Source: BMS3BBIN04 sp964552465 (GTDB taxonomy: Bacteria; Electryoneota; Electryoneia; Electryoneales; Electryoneaceae). Taken from it: DNA of 64,000 nt. The notes under the pieces are model-generated. The model ran no database searches. It was not told the DNA's origin and was given only the letters and a program-made list of their open reading frames with translations. Below, one piece after another: positions 51,337 through 59,727 of this stretch (the stretch's first letter is position 1; each line of letters opens with the position of its first letter). The stretch is from positions 1-64,000 of the forward strand of contig CAZKGR010000007.1 in assembly GCA_964552465.1 (NCBI GenBank), read 5' to 3'. A program made the translations under genes and the position numbers.

Positions 51337-52587
51337 ATGCCCGAACCGAAAACGACTCTGCTCATCAATGCTGGTTGGATAGTCACGCCTGATGTGCCTG
51401 GCCCTGACCAGCCGTTGTATTCCCTTCGCCGTCTGGATGCTGATTGTGTGCTCCTTGACGGCGAACTTATTTCCTGGATTGGCAAGCGCAATACCGCCCC
51501 TGAAGCAAGCGAGATTATTGATCTGCACGGTGCTGGCTTAACTCCGGGTCTGATCGATTTTCACACCCATCCGATTTTTGCAGCCACACGTGAAGCGGAG
51601 TTTGATCTGCGCACACGGGGGGCGTCCTATGCGGAAATTGCAGCCGCTGGTGGTGGCATCCTCAACTCGGTGAAACGTGTCGGTGAGACTAGTGAAAATG
51701 AGCTGGTCGAACTCTCACGTTCCCGCCTTGATATTGCCCTGGCTCATGGCACCACAACTATGGAAGCGAAGAGTGGGTATGGCTTGAGTACGGACAACGA
51801 GCTGAAAATGCTCCGTGCGATCCGAACTCTGAACGACACCCATCCTCTTGACCTGTATCCGACCTTCCTTGGCGCTCATGAGTATCCGCTCGAGTACAAG
51901 CAGGACCACGAGGGGTACATCCGTCTGTTGATCGATGAAATGATCCCGGCGGTTGCGGAACAAGGATTGGCACATGCGGCAGACATTTTCTGCGAAACGG
52001 GTGTGTTCAGTGTGGAAGAGGCGCATCGCATTTTGACAGCAGCGATAGATCACGGGTTGCATGTCAAGGTTCACGCCGACCAGTTGACCCCACTCGGCGG
52101 AACAAAGCTGGCGGTGGAGTTAGACGCATTGTCAGCTGACCACATCGAATTCATTGATGATGAAGCGGTTACGATGCTGGCGAAATCGAACACAGTGGCT
52201 GGTTTACTCCCGGTCGCGGCCCATTTTCTGAGGATGGAAGAAGATCCACCAGTTCGAGCGATGATTGAACGCGGAGTGGTGTGCGCGTTGGCCACGGATT
52301 TCAATCCGGGCAGTGCCATGAGCCAGAACATGGCAATGGCTTTGCATCTGGCGGTAATTCGGTTCAGGGTGAGTGCGGAAGAGGCGTTGTGGATGGCGAC
52401 TGCGGGCTCAGCTCGAGCATTACGTGTTGATGACCGGGGAGCCATAGTCCCAGGGTTGCTGGCTGACCTGGTTGCGTGGAATGCTGCATCGCCAGAGATT
52501 CTGCCGTATCACTTTGGGGTGAACCTCTCGTCACTTGTGATCAAGCGCGGGAAGGTTGTTGCCCGTCACGGTCGAGTTGTCCAATGA
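51337..52587 (+). CDS. hutI: Imidazolonepropionase
   Basis: The 416-residue amidohydrolase opens the imidazolone ring in histidine breakdown to give N-formimino-glutamate. It has the metal-binding DFHTHPIF with His76 and His78, the GAHEYPLEY segment (about 187-195), HADQ (about 246-249) and ATDFNPGSAMSQNM (about 322-335), all characteristic of HutI. No other hut genes (hutH, hutU, hutG) are in the window; the neighbours are unrelated, so the pathway genes are split. It sits in a chain with the LON-domain gene upstream and the DUF72 gene (overlap of four bases) downstream. Confidence 0.95.
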   Translation: MPEPKTTLLINAGWIVTPDVPGPDQPLYSLRRLDADCVLLDGELISWIGKRNTAPEASEIIDLHGAGLTPGLIDFHTHPIFAATREAEFDLRTRGASYAEIAAAGGGILNSVKRVGETSENELVELSRSRLDIALAHGTTTMEAKSGYGLSTDNELKMLRAIRTLNDTHPLDLYPTFLGAHEYPLEYKQDHEGYIRLLIDEMIPAVAEQGLAHAADIFCETGVFSVEEAHRILTAAIDHGLHVKVHADQLTPLGGTKLAVELDALSADHIEFIDDEAVTMLAKSNTVAGLLPVAAHFLRMEEDPPVRAMIERGVVCALATDFNPGSAMSQNMAMALHLAVIRFRVSAEEALWMATAGSARALRVDDRGAIVPGLLADLVAWNAASPEILPYHFGVNLSSLVIKRGKVVARHGRVVQ

Positions 52588-53366
52588 TTCGGCTGGGCAC
52601 ATCCGGGTACCATTTTATTGATTGGATTGGCACCTTTTATCCAGCGGATCTACCGAAAGAAAAGTGGCTTGAATACTATGCGAAGCATTTCTCCACGCTT
52701 GAAGTAAACATGACGTACTATGGTCTCCCGAAACGCGAAACGGTTATTTCCTGGGGTGATCGCACACCGGATGATTTTCGATTCATTGTCAAGGCGCACA
52801 AGCAGACCACACACAAACGTGATAACGAAGCTCGTGAAATCGAGGATCTTGTCAAGTTGCTCGAGCCGTTAAGTGATGCTGGCAAGCTGGCGGGGTTACT
52901 TGCACAATTTCCAGCTTCGTTTCATGCAATTGGACAAAATGAGCATTATCTTACGTTGCTTGCAGAACGGAAAGCGGACATCCCATTATTCGTTGAATTC
53001 AGACATCATAGTTGGGATACCGAGCGAGCGGTTTCTCTGCTTGGCGACCTGAATCTCGGTTGGGTAGCGGTAGACTTGCCAGCTATCCGGTCGCTCCCGC
53101 GCGCGCGTCCCGCAGTCACGATGGATCAGGCGTACATTCGTTTGCATGGCCGGAATGCTCAAACATGGTACGATCCGCAGGCTGGGGATCGATATTCGTG
53201 GGATTATTCTGAGCTAGAACTGAGGGAATGGATTCCTCGGATTCAAGCGTTGGAAAGCAGAGCAGAATTGTCGTATCTCTTTTTCAACAATTGTCACATG
53301 GGCTGGGCTGTGAAGAATGCGCTCCTGATGAAGGACATTCTGCAGCGGCAGTTTGAGGTTATTTGA
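52584..53366 (+). CDS. DUF72 family protein
   Basis: The 260-residue protein has the DUF72 (YecE-like) TIM-barrel pattern: IRLGTSGYHFIDWIGTFYP (2-20), FSTLEVNMTYYGLP (about 35-48), FVEFRHHSWD (about 143-152) and YIRLHGRN (about 188-195). The function is unknown; the family fold recalls TIM-barrel endonucleases or isomerases. The ATG at 52584 overlaps the hutI stop (ATGA), and its own stop overlaps the GGDEF gene's ATG by one base, so translation is coupled on both sides. A frame open further upstream (52476) is shadow sequence. Confidence 0.88.
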   Translation: MIRLGTSGYHFIDWIGTFYPADLPKEKWLEYYAKHFSTLEVNMTYYGLPKRETVISWGDRTPDDFRFIVKAHKQTTHKRDNEAREIEDLVKLLEPLSDAGKLAGLLAQFPASFHAIGQNEHYLTLLAERKADIPLFVEFRHHSWDTERAVSLLGDLNLGWVAVDLPAIRSLPRARPAVTMDQAYIRLHGRNAQTWYDPQAGDRYSWDYSELELREWIPRIQALESRAELSYLFFNNCHMGWAVKNALLMKDILQRQFEVI

Positions 53367-55033
53367 TGCGCGAGTCAAGCACTCCTGAATATCTCACGCC
53401 TTTTGAGGCGATGGAACCTGTCTGGGCAATGGACACTGCCGAAGACTGGGAATTCCGTGGCTTCATGCTGCAAACGCTCACCGGCTTTCTTCATTCCGTG
53501 TATGGCGCTTTAATGGAATCGCAGATGATTCATGGTCTGGCTTTTGTTCCATCGGATTTTGCTGCGGATACTGCTTGGTGGCCCCAGGATCGTACGGATC
53601 AAATCATCGGTTGGAATGCTGATGAAAAGGACTGGGCAATTGTTCCTTCGCCGGAGGATGATCTAACACTTCTGCACGGTGAATTCTGGATGATGTGGCG
53701 TGGCGAGCGAGGATGCGGAATGTTAATCGCTCGTCCCGAACAGCCGACCAGCCAGAAGCGTCCGCTGGGTTTGGATATCTGGAACATCGGCATTTGTTGG
53801 TCACCGTTAGCGATGATGGATGCTATCCCCGCTCTGCGCGATTGTTTTGGCGCGGATCACCCGGTTGTCGCACGGTTGAACCGGTTGGAGCGTGATCTAC
53901 CACTCGAATTCTCTCCAGAATCAGATGTTATTTCGGCAAAACTGCAGTCAGCATTGAAGATGGCCGCCCACATAGATCCGCGTGGTCGTTCCGAAACCAG
54001 TGAGAAGCAGTGGACAGAGATATTCAACAGTATTCAACTCGAGGTTGCGTGGCACCTGTACAGTGACCGCCTGCTCCCAGCAATTGGCCGGGCATTACAC
54101 AAGGGATTGGGCTACGACTTTATTGATGTGCACATATTCAACCGGCTTGGAAGCAGGTTTGAGGAATTTCTCTCGTGGCAGGAGAATCTGACTGGCTATG
54201 GTAAGAACCTGAACATCTTCGTAGATAAAGGTGTGGTCAAGAAGTTGTTGGAAGAGGGCATCCCGCGCAAGATCGAGATGAGCAAGAAGCATGGTGTGCT
54301 CAATCCGCATCTCGCTGAACTGGCTGGTTTAAGAGAAGGACTGCTCGTTCCCTTAGTGACCGAGAGTAAAGTTCAGGGCATGATCGCTATGTATTACACG
54401 CGTGGATCTGGAGTGCAAAGTGATGATCTGGATCGAATTGGCAAGATTGGGGAGATTATCGCGCGAAGCATTGAGAACAGCAACGCTCATGAGGACATGC
54501 GTCTGATGGCGAGTGTGGATGCGCTCACCGGACTCTCTAACCGTCGTAGTTTCAATGATGTAATTGAGAAAGAGGCGCACCGTTCGCTGCGTTATCGGCT
54601 GCCATTGTCACTGGTTCTCATTGACATAGACTTTTTCAAGGCGTATAACGATGCGAACGGTCATTTGAAGGGCGACTATTTGTTGCGTGACTTCGCTGGA
54701 ATTCTGCGTCGTATGGTCCGTGAGGAAGATACGGTTGCACGCTACGGCGGCGAGGAATTCGCAATTATACTTCCACATACGACAGCTGACAATGCTTATG
54801 CGGCCGCTGAGAAGATCCGCCGACGAGTGGAAGAATTTGATTTTCAGGAGATGGAATCACAACCGGCAGGACGGATAACAATCAGTCTTGGTGTTGCCGA
54901 TACTGACGGTAGTGGAATAGAAGAATATCAGGAACTGATTGACATGGCTGACAAAGCACTGTACCGGGCTAAAGAAACAGGCCGCAACCGCACCGTTATG
55001 TACTCACCAGAACTTGCTTCTCATAACGCATAA
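53366..55033 (+). CDS. GGDEF-domain diguanylate cyclase with GAF-like sensory region
   Basis: The 555-residue protein has an N-terminal region with no recognised fold (1-200, Trp-rich), a GAF-like domain (about 225-375: GYDFIDVHIFNRLG...GLLVPLVTESKVQGMIAMYY, regional markers), a short helix and a GGDEF domain (about 385-545). The catalytic motif is GGEEF in ARYGGEEFAIIL, and the inhibitory I-site RxxD is REED, five residues before it, so c-di-GMP production with product feedback is expected. No membrane segment. The start ATG overlaps the DUF72 stop by one base. An unusually long N-terminal domain is conserved nowhere I recognise. Confidence 0.9.
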   Translation: MRESSTPEYLTPFEAMEPVWAMDTAEDWEFRGFMLQTLTGFLHSVYGALMESQMIHGLAFVPSDFAADTAWWPQDRTDQIIGWNADEKDWAIVPSPEDDLTLLHGEFWMMWRGERGCGMLIARPEQPTSQKRPLGLDIWNIGICWSPLAMMDAIPALRDCFGADHPVVARLNRLERDLPLEFSPESDVISAKLQSALKMAAHIDPRGRSETSEKQWTEIFNSIQLEVAWHLYSDRLLPAIGRALHKGLGYDFIDVHIFNRLGSRFEEFLSWQENLTGYGKNLNIFVDKGVVKKLLEEGIPRKIEMSKKHGVLNPHLAELAGLREGLLVPLVTESKVQGMIAMYYTRGSGVQSDDLDRIGKIGEIIARSIENSNAHEDMRLMASVDALTGLSNRRSFNDVIEKEAHRSLRYRLPLSLVLIDIDFFKAYNDANGHLKGDYLLRDFAGILRRMVREEDTVARYGGEEFAIILPHTTADNAYAAAEKIRRRVEEFDFQEMESQPAGRITISLGVADTDGSGIEEYQELIDMADKALYRAKETGRNRTVMYSPELASHNA

Positions 55034-55104
55034 TCGTATTTTTAAAAGGTTTTAGGACTCTGCTCATTACCCCCAGACTCTCAGTCCCGGAGGCATACCA
55101 ATAC

Positions 55105-56583
55105 ATGTCCCGTTACAACGTTTTATACTTAACCAGTGAACTTTTCCCCATGGCTAAAGTCGGCGGATTGGCCGATGTAGCCGGGGCTTTGCCAAAAGTG
55201 TTGAAGGATCTTGATCACGACATTCGGGTTTTTCTTCCGAAATATCGCATCATCCGCGATCGCAAGTATAACCTTCGAGAAGTCATCCGTCTGCGCGACA
55301 TTGAAGTTCCGATGGGTGATGAAACGATTACGGTTTCGGTTAAATCCGGTTTTGTTCCTGACTCAAAGGTTCAAGCGTATTTCCTTGAATATAAGCCGTA
55401 TTTCGACCGTGAAGATATTTACGTTGATCCGAAAACGGGTAAAGGATTTGAGGATGATGCCGCTCGTTTCGCACTTTTCTCAAAGGCTGCACTTGAAATG
55501 CTGAAGGTGCTGTATTGGCAGCCGGACTTTGTGCATGTCAACGATTGGCCGAGTGCACTGACCCCGTATTTCCTGAAGACGCAGTATAAGGATGACGAAT
55601 TTTTCGCGAAGACGAAGAGCCTGATTACTGTGCACAACCTCGCATACCAGGGTGATTTCCCGAAGAAGGTTGCAAAGCAGGTACTTGGTCCTGATGTCGA
55701 GTTCAACGAATCTCATCCAGCGTGGCACAATGGTCGAGTGAATTTTCTTAAAGCTGGGCTGCAGTGTGCTGATATCATTTCCACCGTCTCGCCGACCTAT
55801 GCGAATGAGATCCTGACGTCGGAACATGGCGCCGGATTGGATGATGTGCTCAATGGGAAGAAGAAACAGGTTTTCGGTGTGATCAACGGCATTGACGTAG
55901 GTGTCTGGAATCCTGAAAAGGATAAGGGCATAGCTGAGAATTATTCCATCGAAGAACCAGATGGCAAGGCCGCTTGCCGTGAGGCGCTACTTGAAGAGTT
56001 TGGGCTTGAAAACCCGGACAACATGTTGGTCGGGATCATTGCCCGCCTGGCTCACCAGAAAGGATTCGAACTCTTCATGGAGTCGGTTGACCGTCTACTC
56101 GAGCAACCGGTTAACTTCGTTATTCTGGGAACCGGCGACAAGAAAATCGAGAATGCGGTGCTGAAGTTGGCGAAAAAGCATTCTGGTCGGATTGGTGCGA
56201 AGATAGCATTCGATGATGATTTATCACATCGGATCGAGGCTGGCTCAGACGCTTTCCTGATGCCATCTCGCTATGAGCCGTGTGGATTGAACCAGATGTA
56301 CAGCCTGCGTTACGGGACGGTTCCGATTGTTCATGCGACCGGTGGTTTGCGTGATACGGTGCAGGAATTCAAGCCCAAATCTGGTAAAGGCAACGGATTC
56401 AGGTTTGAAGAGTTCACCGATGAAGCGCTAATCGCTGCAGTTGAACGGGCGGCGAAACTGTTCAGCACTAATAAAGATAAGTGGCACAAGCTGCAGCTGA
56501 TTGGCATGAATCAGGATTTCAGCTGGACGGCTTCGGCGAAAAAGCTGGTGGACGTTTACAGTGAAGTGAAGGCGTTGGCGTAG
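55105..56583 (+). CDS. glgA: Glycogen synthase (ADP-glucose type)
   Basis: The 492-residue GT5 enzyme transfers glucose from ADP-glucose to alpha-1,4-glucan. It has KVGGLADV (18-25), the sugar-nucleotide loop, HVNDWPSAL (about 148-156), HNLAYQGDF (about 175-183), STVSPTYANEI (about 229-239), RLAHQKGFEL (about 312-321) and the catalytic-site segment SRYEPCGLNQMYSLRYGTVP (about 388-407). No other glg gene is in the window. The ATG at 55105 follows GGAGG by 12 bases. A terminator follows 28 bases downstream. Confidence 0.95.
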   Translation: MSRYNVLYLTSELFPMAKVGGLADVAGALPKVLKDLDHDIRVFLPKYRIIRDRKYNLREVIRLRDIEVPMGDETITVSVKSGFVPDSKVQAYFLEYKPYFDREDIYVDPKTGKGFEDDAARFALFSKAALEMLKVLYWQPDFVHVNDWPSALTPYFLKTQYKDDEFFAKTKSLITVHNLAYQGDFPKKVAKQVLGPDVEFNESHPAWHNGRVNFLKAGLQCADIISTVSPTYANEILTSEHGAGLDDVLNGKKKQVFGVINGIDVGVWNPEKDKGIAENYSIEEPDGKAACREALLEEFGLENPDNMLVGIIARLAHQKGFELFMESVDRLLEQPVNFVILGTGDKKIENAVLKLAKKHSGRIGAKIAFDDDLSHRIEAGSDAFLMPSRYEPCGLNQMYSLRYGTVPIVHATGGLRDTVQEFKPKSGKGNGFRFEEFTDEALIAAVERAAKLFSTNKDKWHKLQLIGMNQDFSWTASAKKLVDVYSEVKALA

Positions 56584-56611
56584 GCATAGCAACTGAAGCG
56601 AAAACAACTAT

Positions 56612-56646
56612 CGGGCGGGTTCTCCATGGGCCTGCCCGTTTCTTTT
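56612..56646 (+). terminator. Terminator after glgA
   Basis: CGGGCGGG (56612-56619) pairs with CCTGCCCG (about 56631-56638) around TTCTCCATGGG, followed by TTTCTTTTT. Confidence 0.8.
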
Positions 56647-56696
56647 TGCTGACGTATATTGGACCGATGATTAACGAGAACGTTGCGAGGAACGAA

Positions 56697-56912
56697 ATGG
56701 GTTTGTACACGTCAGGTGATGTGAAGAGTGCAGCTATCGAACAGGGCGTGCCATCAGAACGTTTGGACGATTTTGTTCGTAATTTTCATATGAAGAACAG
56801 CTACATGAAGGCGGACGACGCATTCGCGTCATGTATGCGGGAAGAGAAGAATGTGCCCTTTGGAGATGGATATGGACAGATTCCGCCGCGTAAGCTATCA
56901 GACCATCTTTAG
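56697..56912 (+). CDS. Small protein of unknown function
   Basis: From the ATG at 56697, with GAGG six bases upstream, 71 residues: MGLYTSGDVKSAAIEQGVPSERL and so on, ending ...PPRKLSDHL. It is mildly charged, largely helical in character, without a signal peptide or membrane segment, and I recognise no family. Codon use is like its neighbours. It is convergent with acyP, ten bases between stops. The earlier in-frame starts (56646 TTG, 56667 ATG) have weaker SD sequences. Real gene status is likely but not certain. Confidence 0.5.
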   Translation: MGLYTSGDVKSAAIEQGVPSERLDDFVRNFHMKNSYMKADDAFASCMREEKNVPFGDGYGQIPPRKLSDHL

Positions 56913-56921
56913 GCGTCTGAG

Positions 56922-57245
56922 CTAGGCCGACCATTCTTCATTTGAGAATGACACGGTGAAACTGGTACCCAGATTACCGCGGACAGTTCCCCACATTTGA
57001 GTCACATCCTCAACGATTGCCCAACGTGGACCCTGACGCAGGATTGCGAGCAGGGTTTGTATTTCATCATCCGTCCCTTCGGCAATCACTTCAACCTTAC
57101 CATCATATGTGTTGCGCACTTTTCCAGCGATTTGCGGACACTGAGCGTTGACCTCCATCATCACTGAATGACGAAAGCCGACTCCCTGCACTCGTCCGGA
57201 GACGAATGCGTGAAGTCGGCGTTTTGGTGTCAGCTCATCGCTCAC
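56922..57245 (-). CDS. acyP: Acylphosphatase
   Basis: The 107-residue protein hydrolyses carboxyl-phosphates such as acetyl phosphate. It has the phosphate-binding loop SGRVQGVGFRHSV (about 16-28, catalytic Arg in GFR) and GKVRNTYDGKVEVIAEG (about 41-57) with the catalytic Asn. The only in-frame start before the conserved part is the GTG complementary to 57243-57245, which lies inside a heptamer array (57233-57260); GGGAG precedes it by nine bases. It is last in line behind the plsY-gpsA-asnS genes, from which it is separated by two palindromes and two arrays. Confidence 0.9.
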   Translation of the reverse strand: MSDELTPKRRLHAFVSGRVQGVGFRHSVMMEVNAQCPQIAGKVRNTYDGKVEVIAEGTDDEIQTLLAILRQGPRWAIVEDVTQMWGTVRGNLGTSFTVSFSNEEWSA

Positions 57246-57260
57246 AGCTCACATCTCCCA
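57233..57260. repeat. Heptanucleotide array at the acyP start
   Basis: GCTCATC, GCTCACA, GCTCACA, TCTCCCA in register. Units one and two lie inside the first codons of acyP on the minus strand; the second unit carries the GTG start codon. Confidence 0.65.
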
Positions 57261-57272
57261 AAAATAAGGTAT

Positions 57273-57354
57273 GGGACACTTTGTCCTCAAAGTGTCCCCT
57301 GATAATATAGTAAACCGAGGTAATCGGGGACACTTACAGGAGTAAGTGTCCCCG
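57273..57354. repeat. Two GGGGACACTT palindromes
   Basis: GGGACACTTT (57273-57282) with complement at 57289-57298, six-base loop; and CGGGGACACTTAC (57325-57337) with complement at 57342-57354, four-base loop. Same core as at 5770-5799. Confidence 0.75.
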
Positions 57355-57363
57355 GAATTGGTT

Positions 57364-57398
57364 GTAGCTCACGACTCGTAGCTCATAGCTCAGAGCTG
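57364..57398. repeat. Heptanucleotide array, five units
   Basis: GTAGCTC, ACGACTC, GTAGCTC, ATAGCTC, AGAGCTG, all in register, ending six bases before the asnS stop codon. Confidence 0.65.
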
Positions 57399-57403
57399 GT
57401 GTA

Positions 57404-58720
57404 TCACGGCCTCATCCGGTACATCATCCGCGGGAACGGGATGCATTCGCGGAGATGGTCACGTCCGGTGATCCATTTGACCGTTCGTTCGAGGCCGAGT
57501 CCGAAACCAGCGTGCGGCACACTGCCGTAGCGGCGCAGATCCAGATACCACTCGAACGGTTCCATCGGCAGATCGTGTTCCCTGATCCGTGAGACAAGCA
57601 CATCGTAATCATCTTCACGTTGCGATCCACCGATCAACTCACCAGCATCCTCGGTACCGATCATGTCGAAGCCGAGCACACGATCCGGTTGGTTGGCATC
57701 GCGCTTCATGTAGAACGCTTTGATCGCCGCTGGGAAGTGGGTGATCATGATCGGACTGTCGCTGTTCTCGGTCAGGATCGACTCGTGCCGTCCACCGAAG
57801 TCGTCGCCCGGTGTAAACGGTGCGCCTTCTTCGTCCGGATGTTCGGCAGCGTATTTAACCAGGATCTCAGCGGCTTCGTCGTAGTGCATGCGGCGGAACG
57901 GTCCCTTGACTGCTTCGAGCTTGCTGATGTCGCGTTCGAGGATGTCCAACTCCTCGCGTCGCTTGTCGAGCACACGTTCAATGACATACATCGTCATGTC
58001 TTCCGCGAGCTGCATATCGCCTTCGAGGTCCATCCATGCGACTTCCGGTTCGATCATCCAGAACTCGGTCAGGTGACGGCGAGTTTTGGATTTCTCGGCG
58101 CGGAAGGTCGGTCCGAAGGTATAGATCCGGCCGTGCGCCAATGCACCAGCTTCACCGTACAACTGGCCAGACTGCGCCAGGTATGCGGTCGTATCGAAGT
58201 AGCTTACCTCGAACAAGTCAGTAGTTCCTTCGACTGCGTTCGGGGTAAACATCGGCGTATCGAATCCGATGAAGCCACGGTTGTTGAAGAAATCGCGGAT
58301 CGCCCAGATGATCTCGTGACGGACTCGCAGCACAGCGTGCTGTTTCTTCGAGCGCAGCCACAGGTGACGGTGGTCTTGGAGGAATGTTGAGCCGTGTTCC
58401 TTCGGACTGATCGGGTAGTCGACGGACTCGCCAACAAGTTCCAAGTCAGACACGACCAACTCGTACCCGCCGGGCGCACGTTCGTCCGCGTTTACATTGC
58501 CTCGAACCCGCAGTGAGCTTTCCTGGGTTAAGCCCTTGGCGAGTTCAAATTTTTCCTCGCCGATATCGTTCTTGGCAGCGACACACTGGACAATTCCAGA
58601 GCCGTCGCGTACCTGAAGGAAACGTAGTTTGTTGTTGCCACGCTGGATGTAGAGCCAGCCAGCGATTTCGACATCTTCACTCACATGTCGTGACAATTCG
58701 TCCACGTACACGCGTTTCAT
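57404..58720 (-). CDS. asnS: Asparaginyl-tRNA synthetase
   Basis: The 438-residue class IIb aminoacyl-tRNA synthetase has an N-terminal OB-fold anticodon domain (about 15-100: VEIAGWLYIQRGNNKLRFLQVRDGSG, regional marker) and a catalytic domain with motif 2 (FGPTFRAEKSKTRRHLTEFWMIEPE) and motif 3 GFGLGLERTVKWITG, followed by HLRECIPFPRM. Residues around motif 2 and the short length without the GAD insert of bacterial AspRS favour AsnRS. The start ATG lies in the gpsA stop (ATGA), so it is third in the plsY-gpsA-asnS operon. Confidence 0.95.
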   Translation of the reverse strand: MKRVYVDELSRHVSEDVEIAGWLYIQRGNNKLRFLQVRDGSGIVQCVAAKNDIGEEKFELAKGLTQESSLRVRGNVNADERAPGGYELVVSDLELVGESVDYPISPKEHGSTFLQDHRHLWLRSKKQHAVLRVRHEIIWAIRDFFNNRGFIGFDTPMFTPNAVEGTTDLFEVSYFDTTAYLAQSGQLYGEAGALAHGRIYTFGPTFRAEKSKTRRHLTEFWMIEPEVAWMDLEGDMQLAEDMTMYVIERVLDKRREELDILERDISKLEAVKGPFRRMHYDEAAEILVKYAAEHPDEEGAPFTPGDDFGGRHESILTENSDSPIMITHFPAAIKAFYMKRDANQPDRVLGFDMIGTEDAGELIGGSQREDDYDVLVSRIREHDLPMEPFEWYLDLRRYGSVPHAGFGLGLERTVKWITGRDHLRECIPFPRMMYRMRP

Positions 58721-59727
58721 AAGTGTTGCTCCACTTTCAGTGAGCGGGTCATCAACTCGATGACCGCCTGTTTTGCCTCATGTCCTTCAAACAGGATTTG
58801 ATGGACCTTATCCACGATCGGTAGTTCGACGCCCAATTGATGTGCAAGCTGGAAACCAGCCTGAGTTGTGGCGACGCCTTCCGCGACCATGGTCATATTT
58901 TCGAGAATGTCGTCCAGCGTTCGACCCACGCCCAGCTGTTCACCGACGAAACGGTTACGGCTGTGCTTACTGGTACATGTAGTGATCAGGTCGCCCATGC
59001 CGGAAAGTCCAGCGAAGGTTTCCCGTTGCCCGCCGAGGGCAACGCCGAGACGTGTAATCTCATGCAGTCCCCGTGTCATCAACGCGCCGCGCGTGTTATC
59101 GCCGAATCCGAGACCGTCGCAGATTCCAGTTGCGAGGGCGATGATGTTCTTCAACGCGCCGCCGAGTTCAACACCTACAGTATCATCACTGCTGTACACA
59201 CGGAATGCCGGGCTGCTGAACCATTGCTGTGCTTCAGCTGCGAGGTTATGATTCGTGCCGGCGATGACAACCGTTGTCGGTATGCCTTTCGCCACCTCCT
59301 CGGCATGGCTGGGTCCAGACAGAGCGAGATAATTCGCTCCAGCATCATTACCCAGCACATCTTTTACCACTTGCGACATTCGCAGTAGTGACTTTTGTTC
59401 GATCCCTTTGGACGCACCTAACAGGGGAATACCTGCAACCTGCTCTGGTTTGATCTGTTCGAGCACACCGCGCGTTACCTGTGCTGGTACGACAAGCAGG
59501 ACAGCTTCTGCACCATCCAGCGCGTGATTCAGATTTGACGTTATCTCCAGGCTGTCCGGGAAGGGTGCACCGGGCAGAAATTCACGATTTTCTCTGTCGC
59601 TTTCGAGGGTGATCGCAGCGTCCGGACGGAATTCCCACAGGCGAACGGTATGCTCGTTCTGTTGCGCGAGTTGAATGCCCAGAGCGGTACCCCAACTGCC
59701 AGCTCCAAGTACTCCGAAATGTGCCAT
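58717..59727 (-). CDS. gpsA: Glycerol-3-phosphate dehydrogenase [NAD(P)+]
   Basis: The 336-residue enzyme reduces dihydroxyacetone phosphate to sn-glycerol-3-phosphate for phospholipids. It has the dinucleotide motif GVLGAGSWGTAL (5-16), SGPSHAEEVAKG (about 139-150) and the catalytic GGALKNIIALATGI (about 189-202). The plsY gene ends immediately before its ATG (no gap), and it overlaps asnS by four bases. The order plsY-gpsA puts consecutive phospholipid steps together; asnS is a passenger. Confidence 0.97.
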   Translation of the reverse strand: MAHFGVLGAGSWGTALGIQLAQQNEHTVRLWEFRPDAAITLESDRENREFLPGAPFPDSLEITSNLNHALDGAEAVLLVVPAQVTRGVLEQIKPEQVAGIPLLGASKGIEQKSLLRMSQVVKDVLGNDAGANYLALSGPSHAEEVAKGIPTTVVIAGTNHNLAAEAQQWFSSPAFRVYSSDDTVGVELGGALKNIIALATGICDGLGFGDNTRGALMTRGLHEITRLGVALGGQRETFAGLSGMGDLITTCTSKHSRNRFVGEQLGVGRTLDDILENMTMVAEGVATTQAGFQLAHQLGVELPIVDKVHQILFEGHEAKQAVIELMTRSLKVEQHL

